Shown here piece after piece: positions 1 to 9,872 of a DNA stretch of 64,000 bases (position 1 is the first letter of the stretch; every line of letters starts with the position of its first letter). Position numbers and translations under genes: made by a program. The notes below the pieces were generated by a model. It saw only the letters and a list, made by a program, of their open reading frames with translations. It had not been told where the DNA came from and made no database searches. Origin of the DNA: Primorskyibacter flagellatus (GTDB taxonomy: Bacteria > Pseudomonadota > Alphaproteobacteria > Rhodobacterales > Rhodobacteraceae); NCBI RefSeq assembly GCF_900176485.1, contig NZ_FWYD01000011.1, positions 36,827 through 100,826 on the forward strand, given 5' to 3'.

Positions 1-1968
1 TATCAAGGCAGTCGGCTGACTGCGACGCGCATCACCTATGACCGCGACACCGACACGCTCCAGCTTGACGGTCCGGTACGGCTGACGGATCCGCAGGGCA
101 ACCTTCTGCTGGCCGATAGTGGATCGCTCGACTCGACATTCGAGAACGGGTTGCTGCGCGGCGCGCGCATGGTGCTGGATGAACAGTTGCAGCTTGCCTC
201 GGTCGAGGCGCGCCGCGTTGACGGTCGCTATACCCAACTTGCCCGCGTTGCGGTGACCTCTTGTCAGGTCTGCGGTGCCAATCAGGTGCCGCTGTGGCAA
301 ATCCGGGCCTCGCGCATCGTGCATGACGAAGAGGAAAAGCAGCTTTACTTCGACAATGCGCAGTTTCGGATACTGGATGTTCCGGTGTTCTACGCGCCCC
401 GCCTGCGTCTGCCTGATCCGACGCTGAAACGCGCGGCGGGCATTCTGATTCCGTCGATCCGGTCCAGCACATTGCTGGGGTTCGGCATCAAGGTGCCGTA
501 TTTCATCCCGATCGGCGATCATCAGGATGTGACGTTGACGCCCTATCTGTCGCCGGTGACGCGGACGCTGGAGGCGCGGTATCGCCGCGCCTTCCGCAAT
601 GGCGATCTGACCGTGAACGCCGCCGTCACGAGCGATACGCTGGACGAAGGCCCACGGCGTGGCTACCTGTTTGCCGAAGGTGCGTTCGATCTTGGCCGCG
701 ACTACAAGCTGAGCTTCGATATCGAGATGACCTCGGATGACGCCTATCTCAACGATTACGACTATGCCAGCAAGGACCGACTGGACAGTGAGTTGACCAT
801 TACCCGCACCAAGGCAAAGCGCTACTTCGAGATCGGCATCACGCATTATCAATCGCTGGTCGATGGCGAGGACAACGCCACCCAACCGACCATCCTGGCC
901 GACGCGATCTATGAACAGCGGCTATTTCCGGCAGCACTTGGCGGCGAATTGCGGATGGGCCTGACGGCACATGGCCACTTCCGCTATTCGGACGATGACA
1001 TTATCGGGCGCGACATCAACCGTCTGAATGCAGATCTAAGCTGGCGTCGGCGCTGGACGCTGCCGGGCGGTGTGCGTGCAGGTGTGCTTGGTCAGCTTTG
1101 GGGCGATGCGTTCAGCATCAGTCAGGACAGCACCAGCGATAACAATGTCGCGCAACTAACCCCCGCAGCGGCCGTGGAACTGCGTTGGCCACTGATCCGC
1201 ACCGCCGCCAACGGCGCGCGCGATGTGATCGAGCCGATCGTGCAGTTCGGATGGGCCGGAGGCGACCGGCCCAATATTCCCAACGACGAATCCACCCGTG
1301 TGGAGTTTGACGAAGGCAACCTGCTCGCCCTGTCCCGCTTTCCGGCAGCTGACCGGCGCGAACGCGGTTACTCCACCGTTTACGGGTTGCGCTGGATGCG
1401 TGACAATCCGTCGGGCTGGAGCGCCGGGCTGACGCTGGGCCGCGTGACCCGCGACGAGGCGGATGACGCCTTTTCACGGTCTTCCGGACTTGGCGGCACG
1501 GAAAGCGACTGGCTGGTCGCCGGACATTTCGCCACACGGTCTGGCCTGAATGTGACGGCGCGCGGGCTTTTGGACGGGGACGCACGGTTCTCCAAAGCAG
1601 CGGCGCGGGCTGGCTGGACCAACAGTCGGCTGGATCTGGGGGCATCCTACGTCCTGCTGGTCACCGATGCCGCGGAAGACCGACCCGAAGCACTGTCGGA
1701 ATGGTCCTTTGACGGCAGCTACCGTTTCAACCAGTATTGGACCGGTCTGGCCGACTGGCGCTATGATCTGGCCTCCAGCAACCTTGCGAAGGCGGGTCTG
1801 GGCGTGAACTACACCAATGAATGCGTCGAGGTGGGCTTTTCGGTCTCGCGGAAGTTTGCCTCTTCCTCTAACCTTGAGCCATCAACAGATTTTGGCCTGA
1901 CCGTTGCGCTGAAAGGCTTCAGCACCGGCGGCAGCGCCAAGGACTACCGCCGGTCCTGCGGCGGCTGA
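1..1968 (+). CDS. lptD: LPS-assembly protein LptD (5' end outside window)
   Basis: Outer-membrane beta-barrel of the Lpt machine that inserts lipopolysaccharide into the outer leaflet. The reading frame is open from base 1, so 655 residues are present and the signal peptide and first part of the periplasmic jellyroll lie outside the window. The visible start is OstA-like (short beta-repeats such as ADSGSLDSTFENGLLRGAR), followed by a CQVC pair and then the typical LptD barrel start with FYAPRLRLPDP. Two further cysteines sit near the C-terminus (NECVEV and the final SCGG), consistent with the inter-domain disulfides known to be needed for LptD maturation. It is followed 18 nt later by surA, whose product chaperones LptD folding. 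The order lptD-surA-pdxA-ksgA is conserved in proteobacteria. Confidence 0.96.
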   Translation, partial: YQGSRLTATRITYDRDTDTLQLDGPVRLTDPQGNLLLADSGSLDSTFENGLLRGARMVLDEQLQLASVEARRVDGRYTQLARVAVTSCQVCGANQVPLWQIRASRIVHDEEEKQLYFDNAQFRILDVPVFYAPRLRLPDPTLKRAAGILIPSIRSSTLLGFGIKVPYFIPIGDHQDVTLTPYLSPVTRTLEARYRRAFRNGDLTVNAAVTSDTLDEGPRRGYLFAEGAFDLGRDYKLSFDIEMTSDDAYLNDYDYASKDRLDSELTITRTKAKRYFEIGITHYQSLVDGEDNATQPTILADAIYEQRLFPAALGGELRMGLTAHGHFRYSDDDIIGRDINRLNADLSWRRRWTLPGGVRAGVLGQLWGDAFSISQDSTSDNNVAQLTPAAAVELRWPLIRTAANGARDVIEPIVQFGWAGGDRPNIPNDESTRVEFDEGNLLALSRFPAADRRERGYSTVYGLRWMRDNPSGWSAGLTLGRVTRDEADDAFSRSSGLGGTESDWLVAGHFATRSGLNVTARGLLDGDARFSKAAARAGWTNSRLDLGASYVLLVTDAAEDRPEALSEWSFDGSYRFNQYWTGLADWRYDLASSNLAKAGLGVNYTNECVEVGFSVSRKFASSSNLEPSTDFGLTVALKGFSTGGSAKDYRRSCGG

Positions 1969-1986
1969 CTTGGGATGAAATGACAT

Positions 1987-3204
1987 ATGCGCTTGCTGAC
2001 CTACATCACCGCCACTCTGGCCCTTTGCATCACCGTTCTGACCCTGCCCTCGCCTGCGCGCGCGCAGTTCTCGCCGGTGATCCTGGTCAATGACAGCGCC
2101 ATTTCCGGCTACGAGTTGGAACAGCGCACCCGTATGCTGACCTTGCTGAACGCACCGGGAAATCCGACGGTGCTGGCGCGCGAGCAATTGATCGACGACC
2201 GGCTTCGAGTCGAGGCTGCATCTGCGGCAGGCATCCGCCCGACCGACGAGGAAATCACCGAAGGAATGACGGAATTCGCCGGCCGCGCTAATCTGAGCCG
2301 CGAAGAATTCACGGCTGCGCTGGCCGGAAGCGGTGTCGATGAGCAGACATTCCGCGCCTTCGTGCAGGCCGGGCTGGCCTGGCGTCAGCTGGTGCAGGCG
2401 CGGTTCGGATCACGCTCTGCCGCTTCCGAGGGTGAAATTGACCGCGCGCTGTCTTCCAGCAGAACCGGCGGCGGCGTGCGAGTTCTTATCTCCGAACTCA
2501 TCATGCCTGCCCCGCCGCAACAGGCCGCAGCGGTACGCGAACGCGCCAACCGCATTTCGCAGATCCGATCGACAGATGCGTTTTCAGCCGAGGCGCGGCG
2601 CTATTCCGCGACGGCCAGCCGTGGGCGCGGTGGACGTCTTGACTGGCAGAACCTGTCCGATCTGCCCCCCCAGCTGCAACCGCTGATCCTGGCGCTTGCT
2701 CCGGGTGAGGTGACGGACCCGCTGCCGATCTCCAATGCCGTCGCACTGTTCCAACTGCGCGCCATTGAAGAGACCGGCTATAAAGCTCCGGAATATGCCG
2801 CAATCGAATATGCCGCCTATTACATCCCCGGCGGACGGACAGAGGCCGCGCTGGCCACTGCCCGCAACATCCAGACGCGCGTGGACACTTGTGACGACCT
2901 TTATGGTGTCGCAAAGGGGCAGCCTGCGGAAGTGCTGGACCGGGGCAGCCTGCCCCCTGCCGAAATTCCGACCGATATTGCCGTGGAACTGATGAAACTG
3001 GATGCAGGCGAGGTATCCACCGCATTGACGCGTTCGAACGGTCAAACGCTGGTGTTTCTGATGCTCTGCGGTCGCACACCGGTGCTGACCGAAGAGGTCA
3101 ACCGCGAACAGTTGACGATGGGCCTGCGCAATCAACGGCTGAATTCCTACGCCAACGGCTATCTCGCGCAGCTTCGCGCCGAGGCGCGCATCCGCACCCG
3201 ATGA
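1987..3204 (+). CDS. surA: Periplasmic chaperone / peptidyl-prolyl isomerase SurA
   Basis: The 405-residue protein begins with a Sec signal peptide (about residues 1-27, ending in ARA-QF). A SurA N-terminal helical domain follows to about residue 150, then a parvulin-type PPIase region (about 165-265) with the YSATASRGRGGRLDW and LAPGEVTDPL signatures, and a more degenerate C-terminal segment. SurA escorts unfolded outer-membrane proteins, LptD being a main client in E. coli, and that client lies just upstream. The gene overlaps pdxA by the ATGA arrangement, which implies translational coupling. The ATG start is preceded by only a weak GGGATGA-like ribosome site. Confidence 0.94.
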   Translation: MRLLTYITATLALCITVLTLPSPARAQFSPVILVNDSAISGYELEQRTRMLTLLNAPGNPTVLAREQLIDDRLRVEAASAAGIRPTDEEITEGMTEFAGRANLSREEFTAALAGSGVDEQTFRAFVQAGLAWRQLVQARFGSRSAASEGEIDRALSSSRTGGGVRVLISELIMPAPPQQAAAVRERANRISQIRSTDAFSAEARRYSATASRGRGGRLDWQNLSDLPPQLQPLILALAPGEVTDPLPISNAVALFQLRAIEETGYKAPEYAAIEYAAYYIPGGRTEAALATARNIQTRVDTCDDLYGVAKGQPAEVLDRGSLPPAEIPTDIAVELMKLDAGEVSTALTRSNGQTLVFLMLCGRTPVLTEEVNREQLTMGLRNQRLNSYANGYLAQLRAEARIRTR

Positions 3205-4184
3205 CCGCTTTGCGCAGCGACGCCCCTATCGCCCTGACCTGCGGCGAACCGGCGGGCATTGGTCCGGAGCTGGCCGTGGCTGCACGCGCGCGGCTTGGCG
3301 GATCGGTGCCGTTTTTCCTGCTGGGCGACCCACGCCACCTGCCGGCCGATGCTGACATCGTAGAGATTGCACATCCATCAGAGGCCTCGGCTGCGATGGC
3401 ACGCGGACTCCCGGTGCTGTCCCACGATTTCGGCAGCCCCCGGGTGCTGGGCACGCCGCAGACGGATCACGCCGCACATGTGATCGCGGTGATCGAACGG
3501 GCTGTGTCTCTGGTGCAAACCGGCGCCGCATCGGCGATCTGCACGCTGCCCATCCACAAACAAGCGCTGGCCGAGGGCGCGGGCTTTACCTTTCCCGGTC
3601 ATACGGAATTTCTGGGCCATCTGGCGGGCGTGGATGAGGTGGTAATGATGCTGGCTTCGGATCAGCTGCGCGTGGTGCCCATCACCATCCACATCGCGCT
3701 GGACGCGGTGGCACGGGCGCTGACGCCTGCGCTTCTGGAAACACGGCTGCGGATCACCCATGCGGCAATGATCGGCCAGTTCGGCATTCCCGCGCCGCGC
3801 ATCGCGGTGGCCGGGCTGAACCCGCATGCAGGCGAAGGCGGCCGGATGGGGCGCGAAGAGATCGAGGTGATCGCCCCTGTGCTGGAGCGTTTGCGCGCGG
3901 AAGGCATGGATCTGCGTGGGCCGATATCGGCGGATACGATGTTTCACGCCGCCGCCAGAACGGGCTACGATGTGGCTGTGGCAATGTATCACGATCAGGC
4001 GCTGATCCCGATCAAGACGCTGGACTTCGACCGCGGCGTGAATGTCACGCTGGGACTGCCCTTCGTGCGGACCTCGCCAGACCACGGCACCGCCTTTGAC
4101 ATCGCAGGAACGGGCACGGCCAATCCCACCTCGACCGTGGAGGCGTTGCGTCTGGCCGCACGACTGGCAGGCGGTGCGGGATGA
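3201..4184 (+). CDS. pdxA: 4-hydroxythreonine-4-phosphate dehydrogenase
   Basis: NAD-dependent enzyme of the DXP-dependent pyridoxal 5'-phosphate pathway. It oxidises 4-phosphohydroxy-L-threonine, and the product is condensed with deoxyxylulose phosphate by PdxJ. Family hallmarks visible in the 327 residues are GEPAGIGPEL at the N-terminus, PGHTEFL, GLNPHAGE, YHDQALIPIK and FVRTSPDHGTAFDIAG; the His residues in the second, third and fourth of these are the metal ligands in known PdxA structures. The start codon overlaps the surA stop (ATGA). Length is typical for the family. Confidence 0.97.
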   Translation: MTALRSDAPIALTCGEPAGIGPELAVAARARLGGSVPFFLLGDPRHLPADADIVEIAHPSEASAAMARGLPVLSHDFGSPRVLGTPQTDHAAHVIAVIERAVSLVQTGAASAICTLPIHKQALAEGAGFTFPGHTEFLGHLAGVDEVVMMLASDQLRVVPITIHIALDAVARALTPALLETRLRITHAAMIGQFGIPAPRIAVAGLNPHAGEGGRMGREEIEVIAPVLERLRAEGMDLRGPISADTMFHAAARTGYDVAVAMYHDQALIPIKTLDFDRGVNVTLGLPFVRTSPDHGTAFDIAGTGTANPTSTVEALRLAARLAGGAG

Positions 4185-4226
4185 GTGTGCACAACCGTCC
4201 GATGGTGCGCCGTGTTGGACGTTCGG

Positions 4227-4260
4227 GAGCCTCCGGCGGGAGTATTTTTGCCAAGAAGAA
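4227..4260. repeat. Candidate dispersed intergenic motif
   Basis: The 115-bp pdxA-ksgA gap holds a GCCTCCGGCGGGAGTATTT-like stretch followed by a purine-rich tail (CCAAGAAGAA). CTCCGGCGGGAG is itself a small hairpin-forming sequence. I recognise it as resembling a short motif often seen between genes in Rhodobacterales; only this one copy is evident in the window, so the repeat status is inference. Confidence 0.4.
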
Positions 4261-4299
4261 CTGGCAGGGTGTCCATTCGTTGGCCGTGGGTGAGGGGCT

Positions 4300-5142
4300 G
4301 TGAGCGCGATTGACGGTTTGCCGCCGCTGCGCGTGGTGATCGCCGAACATGGCTTGAGCGCACGCAAATCGCTTGGGCAGAATTTCTTGCTGGATCTGAA
4401 CCTGACGTCCAAGATCGCGCGACAGGCGGGCGATCTGAGCGGCTGTGACGTGCTGGAGATCGGCCCCGGACCGGGCGGCCTGACGCGCGGGTTGCTGGCA
4501 GAGGGCGCGCGCAAGGTTCTGGCGATCGAGAAGGATGCGCGTTGCCTGCCGGCATTGGCCGAAATCGCCGCCGCCTATCGCGGTCGGCTGGAGGTGGTCG
4601 AGGGCGATGCGTTGCAGGTTGATCCCTTGCAGCATTTGACCCCGCCAATCCGTATCGCGGCGAATCTGCCCTATAATGTGGGGACGGAATTGCTGGTGCG
4701 CTGGCTGACACCGCGTGACTGGCCGCCCTTCTGGCAAAGCCTGACGCTGATGTTCCAGCGCGAAGTGGCCGAGAGGATCGTGGCCGCGCCCGGATCGAAG
4801 GCCTACGGGCGATTGGCACTGTTGGCCCAGTGGCGTGCGGATGCGCGGATCGCCATGAGTCTGCCGCCCGAAGCCTTCACGCCCGCGCCAAAGGTGTCGT
4901 CGGCCGTGGTGCATCTGACCGCCCTGCCCGCGCCGCGCTACCCTGCCGATCCAAAGGTGTTGGAGCATGTCGTGGCGCGCGCCTTCAACCAGCGTCGCAA
5001 GATGCTGCGGGCCGCGCTGAAGGGTGTCGCACCGGACATAGAGGACAGGTTGCTGGCGGCGGGGATCAAACCAACGGACCGCGCCGAGCAGGTGCCGCTT
5101 GAAGCATTCTGCGCCCTGGCAAGAGCGGTGGCTGAAGGATAG
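4300..5142 (+). CDS. rsmA: 16S rRNA (adenine1518/1519-N6)-dimethyltransferase
   Basis: KsgA/RsmA dimethylates two adjacent adenines in helix 45 of 16S rRNA late in 30S assembly, using S-adenosylmethionine. The 280 residues show the family motifs in order: SLGQNFLLD near the N-terminus, the SAM-binding [14 protein letters not shown], the catalytic NLPYNV, then FQREVAERI and the C-terminal FNQRRKMLR. The start is GTG, with GAGGGG directly upstream. It is the last gene of the lptD-surA-pdxA-ksgA group and is followed by a strong terminator. Confidence 0.97.
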   Translation: MSAIDGLPPLRVVIAEHGLSARKSLGQNFLLDLNLTSKIARQAGDLSGCDVLEIGPGPGGLTRGLLAEGARKVLAIEKDARCLPALAEIAAAYRGRLEVVEGDALQVDPLQHLTPPIRIAANLPYNVGTELLVRWLTPRDWPPFWQSLTLMFQREVAERIVAAPGSKAYGRLALLAQWRADARIAMSLPPEAFTPAPKVSSAVVHLTALPAPRYPADPKVLEHVVARAFNQRRKMLRAALKGVAPDIEDRLLAAGIKPTDRAEQVPLEAFCALARAVAEG

Positions 5143-5250
5143 CTTTGAGGTAATAGTTGGCGCACGCGTCCTGCGGAAATGCGCAAGCGGCAAACCATGT
5201 TCTTAAGACCCTTCACGCATTCCGACAGCAAGCTTTAGCGAAAATGCAAG

Positions 5251-5278
5251 AAAGGCATCCCATCAGGATGCCTTTTTC
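5251..5278. terminator. Rho-independent terminator after rsmA
   Basis: A perfect 10-bp stem (AAAGGCATCC / GGATGCCTTT, positions 5251-5260 and 5266-5275) with loop CATCA and a T-run to 5277. It lies between convergent rsmA (+) and the DUF4167 gene (-); the A-run on the other side suggests it may work in both directions. Confidence 0.9.
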
Positions 5279-5304
5279 AGTGGGTTGCCAAGGCTTGCCG
5301 AGAC

Positions 5305-6021
5305 TTATTCCGCGGCGTCTTTCGACGTATCCACACCCGGCGCGGCACTGCTGTCGGACGCTGTCTGGCTATCATCGGAGGCCTGCGATTCTGCGCCTTC
5401 GGCGGGCTTTTTCGGGGCAGGCTTCTTGCGCGGTTTGCGCACCGGTTTGGGTTTGGGCTCTGCCTGGGCTTCGGCGTCCTGATCGGCCTGGGGTTTCGCC
5501 TTGGTCCTTGATTTGGACTTTGCTTCGGGCTGGGGTGCGGCATTCTCGGGCGTATCGACCAGATTGTTGCCGTCCCCATCATCGCTCAGATCCAGGACAT
5601 CCGGCTGATCGGCGTTGGACGGATCAGCTTTAGGCTGCTGATGAGGCTGCGGTTGTTGCTCCTGACGCTGCCCGTCGTTCTGGGAGGTCGCCTCGCGTTC
5701 GGCACGCTCGCGGTCGCGCTGCGCCTGCCGCTCGCGGTTCTCGCGTTCCTGCTGTTCTCGGCGGGTATCCTGTTCCCGCTGCGCTTCGCTCAACATGCGC
5801 ATGTAGTGTTCCGCATGCTGCTGAAAATTCTCGGTTGCGACCCGGTCATTGCCCAGCTGCGCGTCACGGGCAAGCTGATTATACTTGTCAATGATCTGCT
5901 GCGGGGTGCCACGCACCTTGCCCTCGGGACCCGAGCTGTCGAATACACGGTTGACGACGTTGCCAACGGTGGAACGGTTGCGGTTCGATTTCGACCGCGA
6001 TCTTGATTTGGAAGATCTCAT
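5305..6021 (-). CDS. DUF4167 domain-containing protein
   Basis: A 238-residue protein of unknown biochemical role. Residues 1-85 match the alphaproteobacterial DUF4167 pattern: a basic RSSKSRSRSKSNR start, then NRVFDSSGPEGKVRG, TPQQIIDKY, and a helical FQQHAEHYMRML segment. The rest is low-complexity: a Glu/Arg/Gln-rich coiled stretch, a Gln/Pro region and a Lys/Pro/Ala-rich C-terminal tail, which suggests disorder and perhaps RNA or DNA binding (inference). It lies 223 nt downstream of prmC on the same strand, an order common in alphaproteobacteria. The ATG at 6021 has an AAGAGAC ribosome site. Confidence 0.85.
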   Translation of the reverse strand: MRSSKSRSRSKSNRNRSTVGNVVNRVFDSSGPEGKVRGTPQQIIDKYNQLARDAQLGNDRVATENFQQHAEHYMRMLSEAQREQDTRREQQERENRERQAQRDRERAEREATSQNDGQRQEQQPQPHQQPKADPSNADQPDVLDLSDDGDGNNLVDTPENAAPQPEAKSKSRTKAKPQADQDAEAQAEPKPKPVRKPRKKPAPKKPAEGAESQASDDSQTASDSSAAPGVDTSKDAAE

Positions 6022-6244
6022 ATGTCTCTTGATCCAGCCTTGGTTCTGACTGTTGTGTGACCCGGTGGCGCCTCATGCGCTCAACTTAAGGACGGGCCCC
6101 ATCGATTTCCGGCTTGGCGTCGGCGGCGAGAGCGTAAGCGTTCAGCCATCCCGACTGCTACCGCAATAATCATGTCATCGGCTTCCAGACAAGCAAAAAA
6201 CACGCGATCAGTAGCAGTTTCGGAAAAATTTGCCACAAAATGAC

Positions 6245-7075
6245 TTAATTGCCGCGGCAAGATACCACGCGCGGCCTGCCATCCATGTCGGGATGCACGA
6301 TGACGTTCTGAAGTCCGCAACCGCGAAAAATCTCTGCAACGGCAGGGCCCTGCTGCCAGCCGATCTCTACCAACAAGCGTCCACCGGGGGTCAGGTGATC
6401 CGCCGCACGGGTTGCGATCACGCGGTAAGGGGCCAGCCCGTCACCACCGGGGGTGAGCGCGATTTCCGGGTCGTGATTGCGCACCTCGGGTGAAAGATCG
6501 GACATCTCATTGGCAGCGATATAGGGCGGGTTGGACACGATTAAATCGAATCGTCCGCTGATCCCGTCAAACCAATCGGCTGTCAGCAGCGTCAGCCGGT
6601 CCAGGACCCCGTGGCTCGTCGCATTTTGCGCGGCCACTTCCAGTGCCTTGGCGCTGATATCGCTGGCCACCGCCCGTGCGTCCGGCCATTCGGCCAACAA
6701 GGTGACAGCAAGGATGCCCGACCCGGCGCCGAGGTCCAAAATAGATGAACAACGCTCCGTAAGCGACTGCTCTATAATATTTTCCGTTTCTGGACGTGGG
6801 TCGAGGACATCTTCGGTGACTGCAAAGCTGCGCCCCCAGAAAAGACGCGTGCCAAGGATTTTGGACACGGGTCGCCGTGCGCAGCGTTCGGCCAGCATCC
6901 GGTCCAGTCCCGCCATCGCGGTATCGGGGAAGTCGTCTCGGGCCAGCAATGTCAGTCGTGATGCTTCAACGCCCATCGCGCCCGCAACCAGCGCCCGTGC
7001 ATCACGGGGCGCGCCGTCTATTCCGGCGGCATGCAGCGTGCGCGTGGCTTGCGCCAGCGCCTCGCTGACCGTCAC
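6245..7075 (-). CDS. prmC: Peptide chain release factor N5-glutamine methyltransferase
   Basis: PrmC methylates the Gln of the GGQ motif in RF1 and RF2, raising termination efficiency. The 276-residue protein has an N-terminal helical domain, the SAM-binding [14 protein letters not shown] near residue 117 and the catalytic NPPYI motif that binds the substrate glutamine. It overlaps its substrate gene prfA by 4 nt, so the enzyme and its target are translationally coupled. Confidence 0.96.
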   Translation of the reverse strand: MTVSEALAQATRTLHAAGIDGAPRDARALVAGAMGVEASRLTLLARDDFPDTAMAGLDRMLAERCARRPVSKILGTRLFWGRSFAVTEDVLDPRPETENIIEQSLTERCSSILDLGAGSGILAVTLLAEWPDARAVASDISAKALEVAAQNATSHGVLDRLTLLTADWFDGISGRFDLIVSNPPYIAANEMSDLSPEVRNHDPEIALTPGGDGLAPYRVIATRAADHLTPGGRLLVEIGWQQGPAVAEIFRGCGLQNVIVHPDMDGRPRVVSCRGN

Positions 7076-8121
7076 GCGCCCATCTCGGCCAGGGCCGTGG
7101 CTTGCGCATCGGCGGTCAGCGCGTCGATCACCTCGTCCAGATCGCCCTGCATCACCTGATCCAGCTTGTACAGCGTCAGGTTGATACGGTGATCGGTCAT
7201 GCGGCCTTGCGGGAAATTATAGGTCCGGATGCGTTCGGACCGGTCGCCTGACCCCACCTGCGCCTTGCGGTCGGCAGAACGTTCGCTATCCGCTTTCTGA
7301 CGTTCCAGATCAAACAACCGTGTGCGCAGCACCTGCATGGCGATTTCTCGGTTGCGGTGCTGGGATTTCTCGGAACTGGTGACCACGGTGTTGGTCGGAA
7401 GGTGAGTAATGCGCACGGCCGAATCGGTGGTGTTGACGTGCTGCCCGCCTGCCCCGGAGCTGCGCATCGTGTCGATCCGTAGATCGTTGGGATCGATGCG
7501 GATATCGACCTCTTCGGCCTCGGGCAGAACAGCCACCGTGGCGGCGGATGTGTGGATGCGTCCGCCCGATTCTGTCGCAGGCACGCGCTGCACCCGGTGT
7601 ACGCCGCTTTCATATTTCAGCCGGGCAAAGACGTTCTGGCCGGTGATCCGGGCGGTCAATTCGCGAATGCCGCCAAGCTCGGTCTGCTGCTCCTCGAGGA
7701 TTTCCAGCTTCCAGCCATGGCTTTCGGAATAGCGCTGATACATGCGCAGCAGATCGCCCGCGAAAAGTGCGGCCTCTTCCCCACCGGTTCCGGGCCGGAT
7801 CTCCAGCACGGCCGGGCGCGCATCGGCTGCATCCTTGGGCAAAAGCGCCAGTTGCAACGCGTGTTCGGCCTCTGGCAGCGCGGCGCGCAGGGCTGGCAGT
7901 TCTTCCTCGGCCAGTTCCTTCATGTCGGGGTCGGACAGCATCTCTTCAGCTTCGGACAGATCCGCCTGAAGCCTCTCATAGGCGCGGATTTGTTCGACGA
8001 CGGGGCGGAGTTCGGCATATTCGCGGCCCAATGCGGCAATATCGCCGCCGCCCTGGGCCATCTTGGCCTCCAGGAACTCGAACCGTTCGGATATCTGGGC
8101 AAGTCTGTCTGCTGGAACCAT
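7072..8121 (-). CDS. prfA: Peptide chain release factor 1
   Basis: RF1 reads UAA and UAG stop codons and triggers peptide release. The 349 residues contain the [10 protein letters not shown] segment with the catalytic GGQ, and VPATES with the PxT tripeptide that marks RF1 rather than RF2 (SPF). The N-terminal third is a long helical domain. Codon use matches the neighbours. It is the first gene of the prfA-prmC pair; the ATG at 8121 is consistent with the usual RF1 N-terminus. Confidence 0.97.
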   Translation of the reverse strand: MVPADRLAQISERFEFLEAKMAQGGGDIAALGREYAELRPVVEQIRAYERLQADLSEAEEMLSDPDMKELAEEELPALRAALPEAEHALQLALLPKDAADARPAVLEIRPGTGGEEAALFAGDLLRMYQRYSESHGWKLEILEEQQTELGGIRELTARITGQNVFARLKYESGVHRVQRVPATESGGRIHTSAATVAVLPEAEEVDIRIDPNDLRIDTMRSSGAGGQHVNTTDSAVRITHLPTNTVVTSSEKSQHRNREIAMQVLRTRLFDLERQKADSERSADRKAQVGSGDRSERIRTYNFPQGRMTDHRINLTLYKLDQVMQGDLDEVIDALTADAQATALAEMGA

Positions 8122-8237
8122 GCCGGTGCATGTCCCCTATTGCGCGGGTTTGGTCAAGGCCCTGCCCTGCCTGCCGATGCGCAGACACGCCGGTTTTACG
8201 AGGTTGCACAGCCGGGTCCATGCACGGGCGCATGGCC

Positions 8238-8645
8238 TCAGGTCTGGCTCAGCGCCTGAAGCCAGTCATCAACCCGCGCGGCATTCACACCGAAATCCGC
8301 CTTGCCAAAGCGCAGCCGGGCCAAGATGCGGATCTGGCCATTCACCAGCTGCACGGTGGTATAATCTGGAAAGCCAAATCCGGCAGAGCGGGTGACATAG
8401 GTGATGTGCCCCCCTGCCACCGATCCGGCCAATACCTTGGTGCGCGGGGTGGTTCGGGCGATTTCATCGAGCTTCGCCAGTGTTTCCGCATCGCCGGGGA
8501 TGATGCGCCGCGCGCCGCCCGTCAGGGTTTCGTCTGTGTCAAAGCCAAGCGGCACATGCCAACGCGCAGCATCGCTTGGTGCCAGTCGAATATAGACCAT
8601 CAGGGCGATTACTAGAACAAGGACAATCAGCGCTGCGGTTTTCAT
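8238..8645 (-). CDS. DUF1499 domain-containing protein
   Basis: A 135-residue protein with one N-terminal membrane anchor or signal (about residues 3-20, AALIVLVLVIALMVYIRL). It then shows a DUF1499-like body with ITYVTRSAGFGFPDYTTVQL and the closing RVDDWLQAL. The function of the family is unknown. A GGAGAG ribosome site lies just upstream of the ATG. It is flanked by prfA and the agmatinase gene on the same strand, with gaps too long to claim an operon. Confidence 0.8.
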   Translation of the reverse strand: MKTAALIVLVLVIALMVYIRLAPSDAARWHVPLGFDTDETLTGGARRIIPGDAETLAKLDEIARTTPRTKVLAGSVAGGHITYVTRSAGFGFPDYTTVQLVNGQIRILARLRFGKADFGVNAARVDDWLQALSQT

Positions 8646-8721
8646 CTATCTCTCCAATGCGGAGGGCGCGGATAAGCCACCGCAGCTGAGTCTTCAAGTG
8701 GTGGTGCCCGATCCGGCGGTG

Positions 8722-9693
8722 CTATCCGCCCATTCCCAGCCGCGACCAGCCGATAAGGCAGAGGATCTCCATCGCGACATGCGCCCCCGCCACGGCCGTG
8801 ACGCCCGCGGGGTCGAAGGGCGGCGAGACCTCCACCACATCACCACCGACAAGTGGCACCCCTGCCATACCGCGCAGGATCGCGGCGGCCTGCGCCGAAC
8901 TCAGCCCACCCCAGACCGGTGTGCCGGTACCAGGCGCAAAGGCCGGGTCCAGCCCGTCAATGTCAAAGCTGAGATAGGCGGGTGCCTCGCCCACGATCTC
9001 GCGGATGCGGTCCGCCGTGGCTTGCGCGCCGATCCGGTGAACCTCTGGCGCGTCGATGATGTGCAGGCCCATCGTGTCGGGATTCGTCGTACGAATGCCG
9101 ATCTGGACAGAGCGCGCCGGATCAATCAGCCCCAGCTTCACGGCCTTGTAGACAAAGGTGCCGTGGTCAATCCGGTCCATATCATCATCCACCCAGCTGT
9201 CGGAATGGGCATCGAACTGAACAAGCGCCAGCGGCCCGTGTTTCGCCACATGCGCCTTCAAGAGCGGCAGCGTGATGAAATGATCTCCGCCCAGTGTCAG
9301 CACGGCCGCGCCAGAAGCAATGATCTTGGCGGCATGTGCTTCCAGCGTCGCGGGAAACTCGGACGTCTTGGCGTAGTCAAAGGCCAGATCGCCGGTATCC
9401 ACCACCGTCATGTCGCTTAGCGGATCGAAGCCCCAGCCATAGGGCGGATCGTAAGGTTGCAGCAGGCTCGCCTCGCGGATTGCGCGCGGACCAAGCCGAG
9501 TACCGGGACGGTTGGTCACAGCCTGGTCAAAAGGCACGCCCGTCACCGCCACGTCAACACCGGTCAGATCCTTGGTATAGCGCCTGCGCAGGAAGGATGG
9601 CGCACCGCCAAAGGCATTTTCATAGCTTAAGCCCCGTGCGTCATCGCGTGTGAAGGCATGGTCGATCTGGGTCTTTGCGTCTTCAAGCGCCAT
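8722..9693 (-). CDS. speB: Agmatinase (ureohydrolase family)
   Basis: A member of the arginase/agmatinase/guanidinobutyrase fold, which hydrolyses a guanidino group to urea using two manganese ions. The metal-binding motifs are all present in the 323 residues: GGDHFITLPLL, FDAHSDSW and SFDIDGLDPAFAPGTGTP, followed by GGDVVEVSPPFD. The long N-terminal segment with FGGAPSFLRRRYTKDL is usual in agmatinase-like paralogues of Roseobacters. The exact substrate (agmatine, guanidinobutyrate or guanidinopropionate) cannot be set from sequence alone. A strong AAGGGGA ribosome site precedes the ATG. Confidence 0.88.
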   Translation of the reverse strand: MALEDAKTQIDHAFTRDDARGLSYENAFGGAPSFLRRRYTKDLTGVDVAVTGVPFDQAVTNRPGTRLGPRAIREASLLQPYDPPYGWGFDPLSDMTVVDTGDLAFDYAKTSEFPATLEAHAAKIIASGAAVLTLGGDHFITLPLLKAHVAKHGPLALVQFDAHSDSWVDDDMDRIDHGTFVYKAVKLGLIDPARSVQIGIRTTNPDTMGLHIIDAPEVHRIGAQATADRIREIVGEAPAYLSFDIDGLDPAFAPGTGTPVWGGLSSAQAAAILRGMAGVPLVGGDVVEVSPPFDPAGVTAVAGAHVAMEILCLIGWSRLGMGG

Positions 9694-9872
9694 TTGGTCC
9701 CCTTGGTTGTTCAGTCATTCCTCACCGCGATCCTGACCTGCGGTCAGGCTGACAACGCATCGTCGTCATCACCAGCCGATCCGTTCACCGGGACGGTCTG
9801 CGACAGGCATGGGTGGACTTCGCACGGCGCTGTTGTCAGGTTGCATCTGACGCGAAACCATGGATCTACGCA

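Noticed and set aside
3378..5193. Long minus-strand open frames opposite pdxA and ksgA
   Set aside because: Rich in Arg, His, Ala and Pro and antisense to well-conserved genes; typical GC-rich shadow frames.
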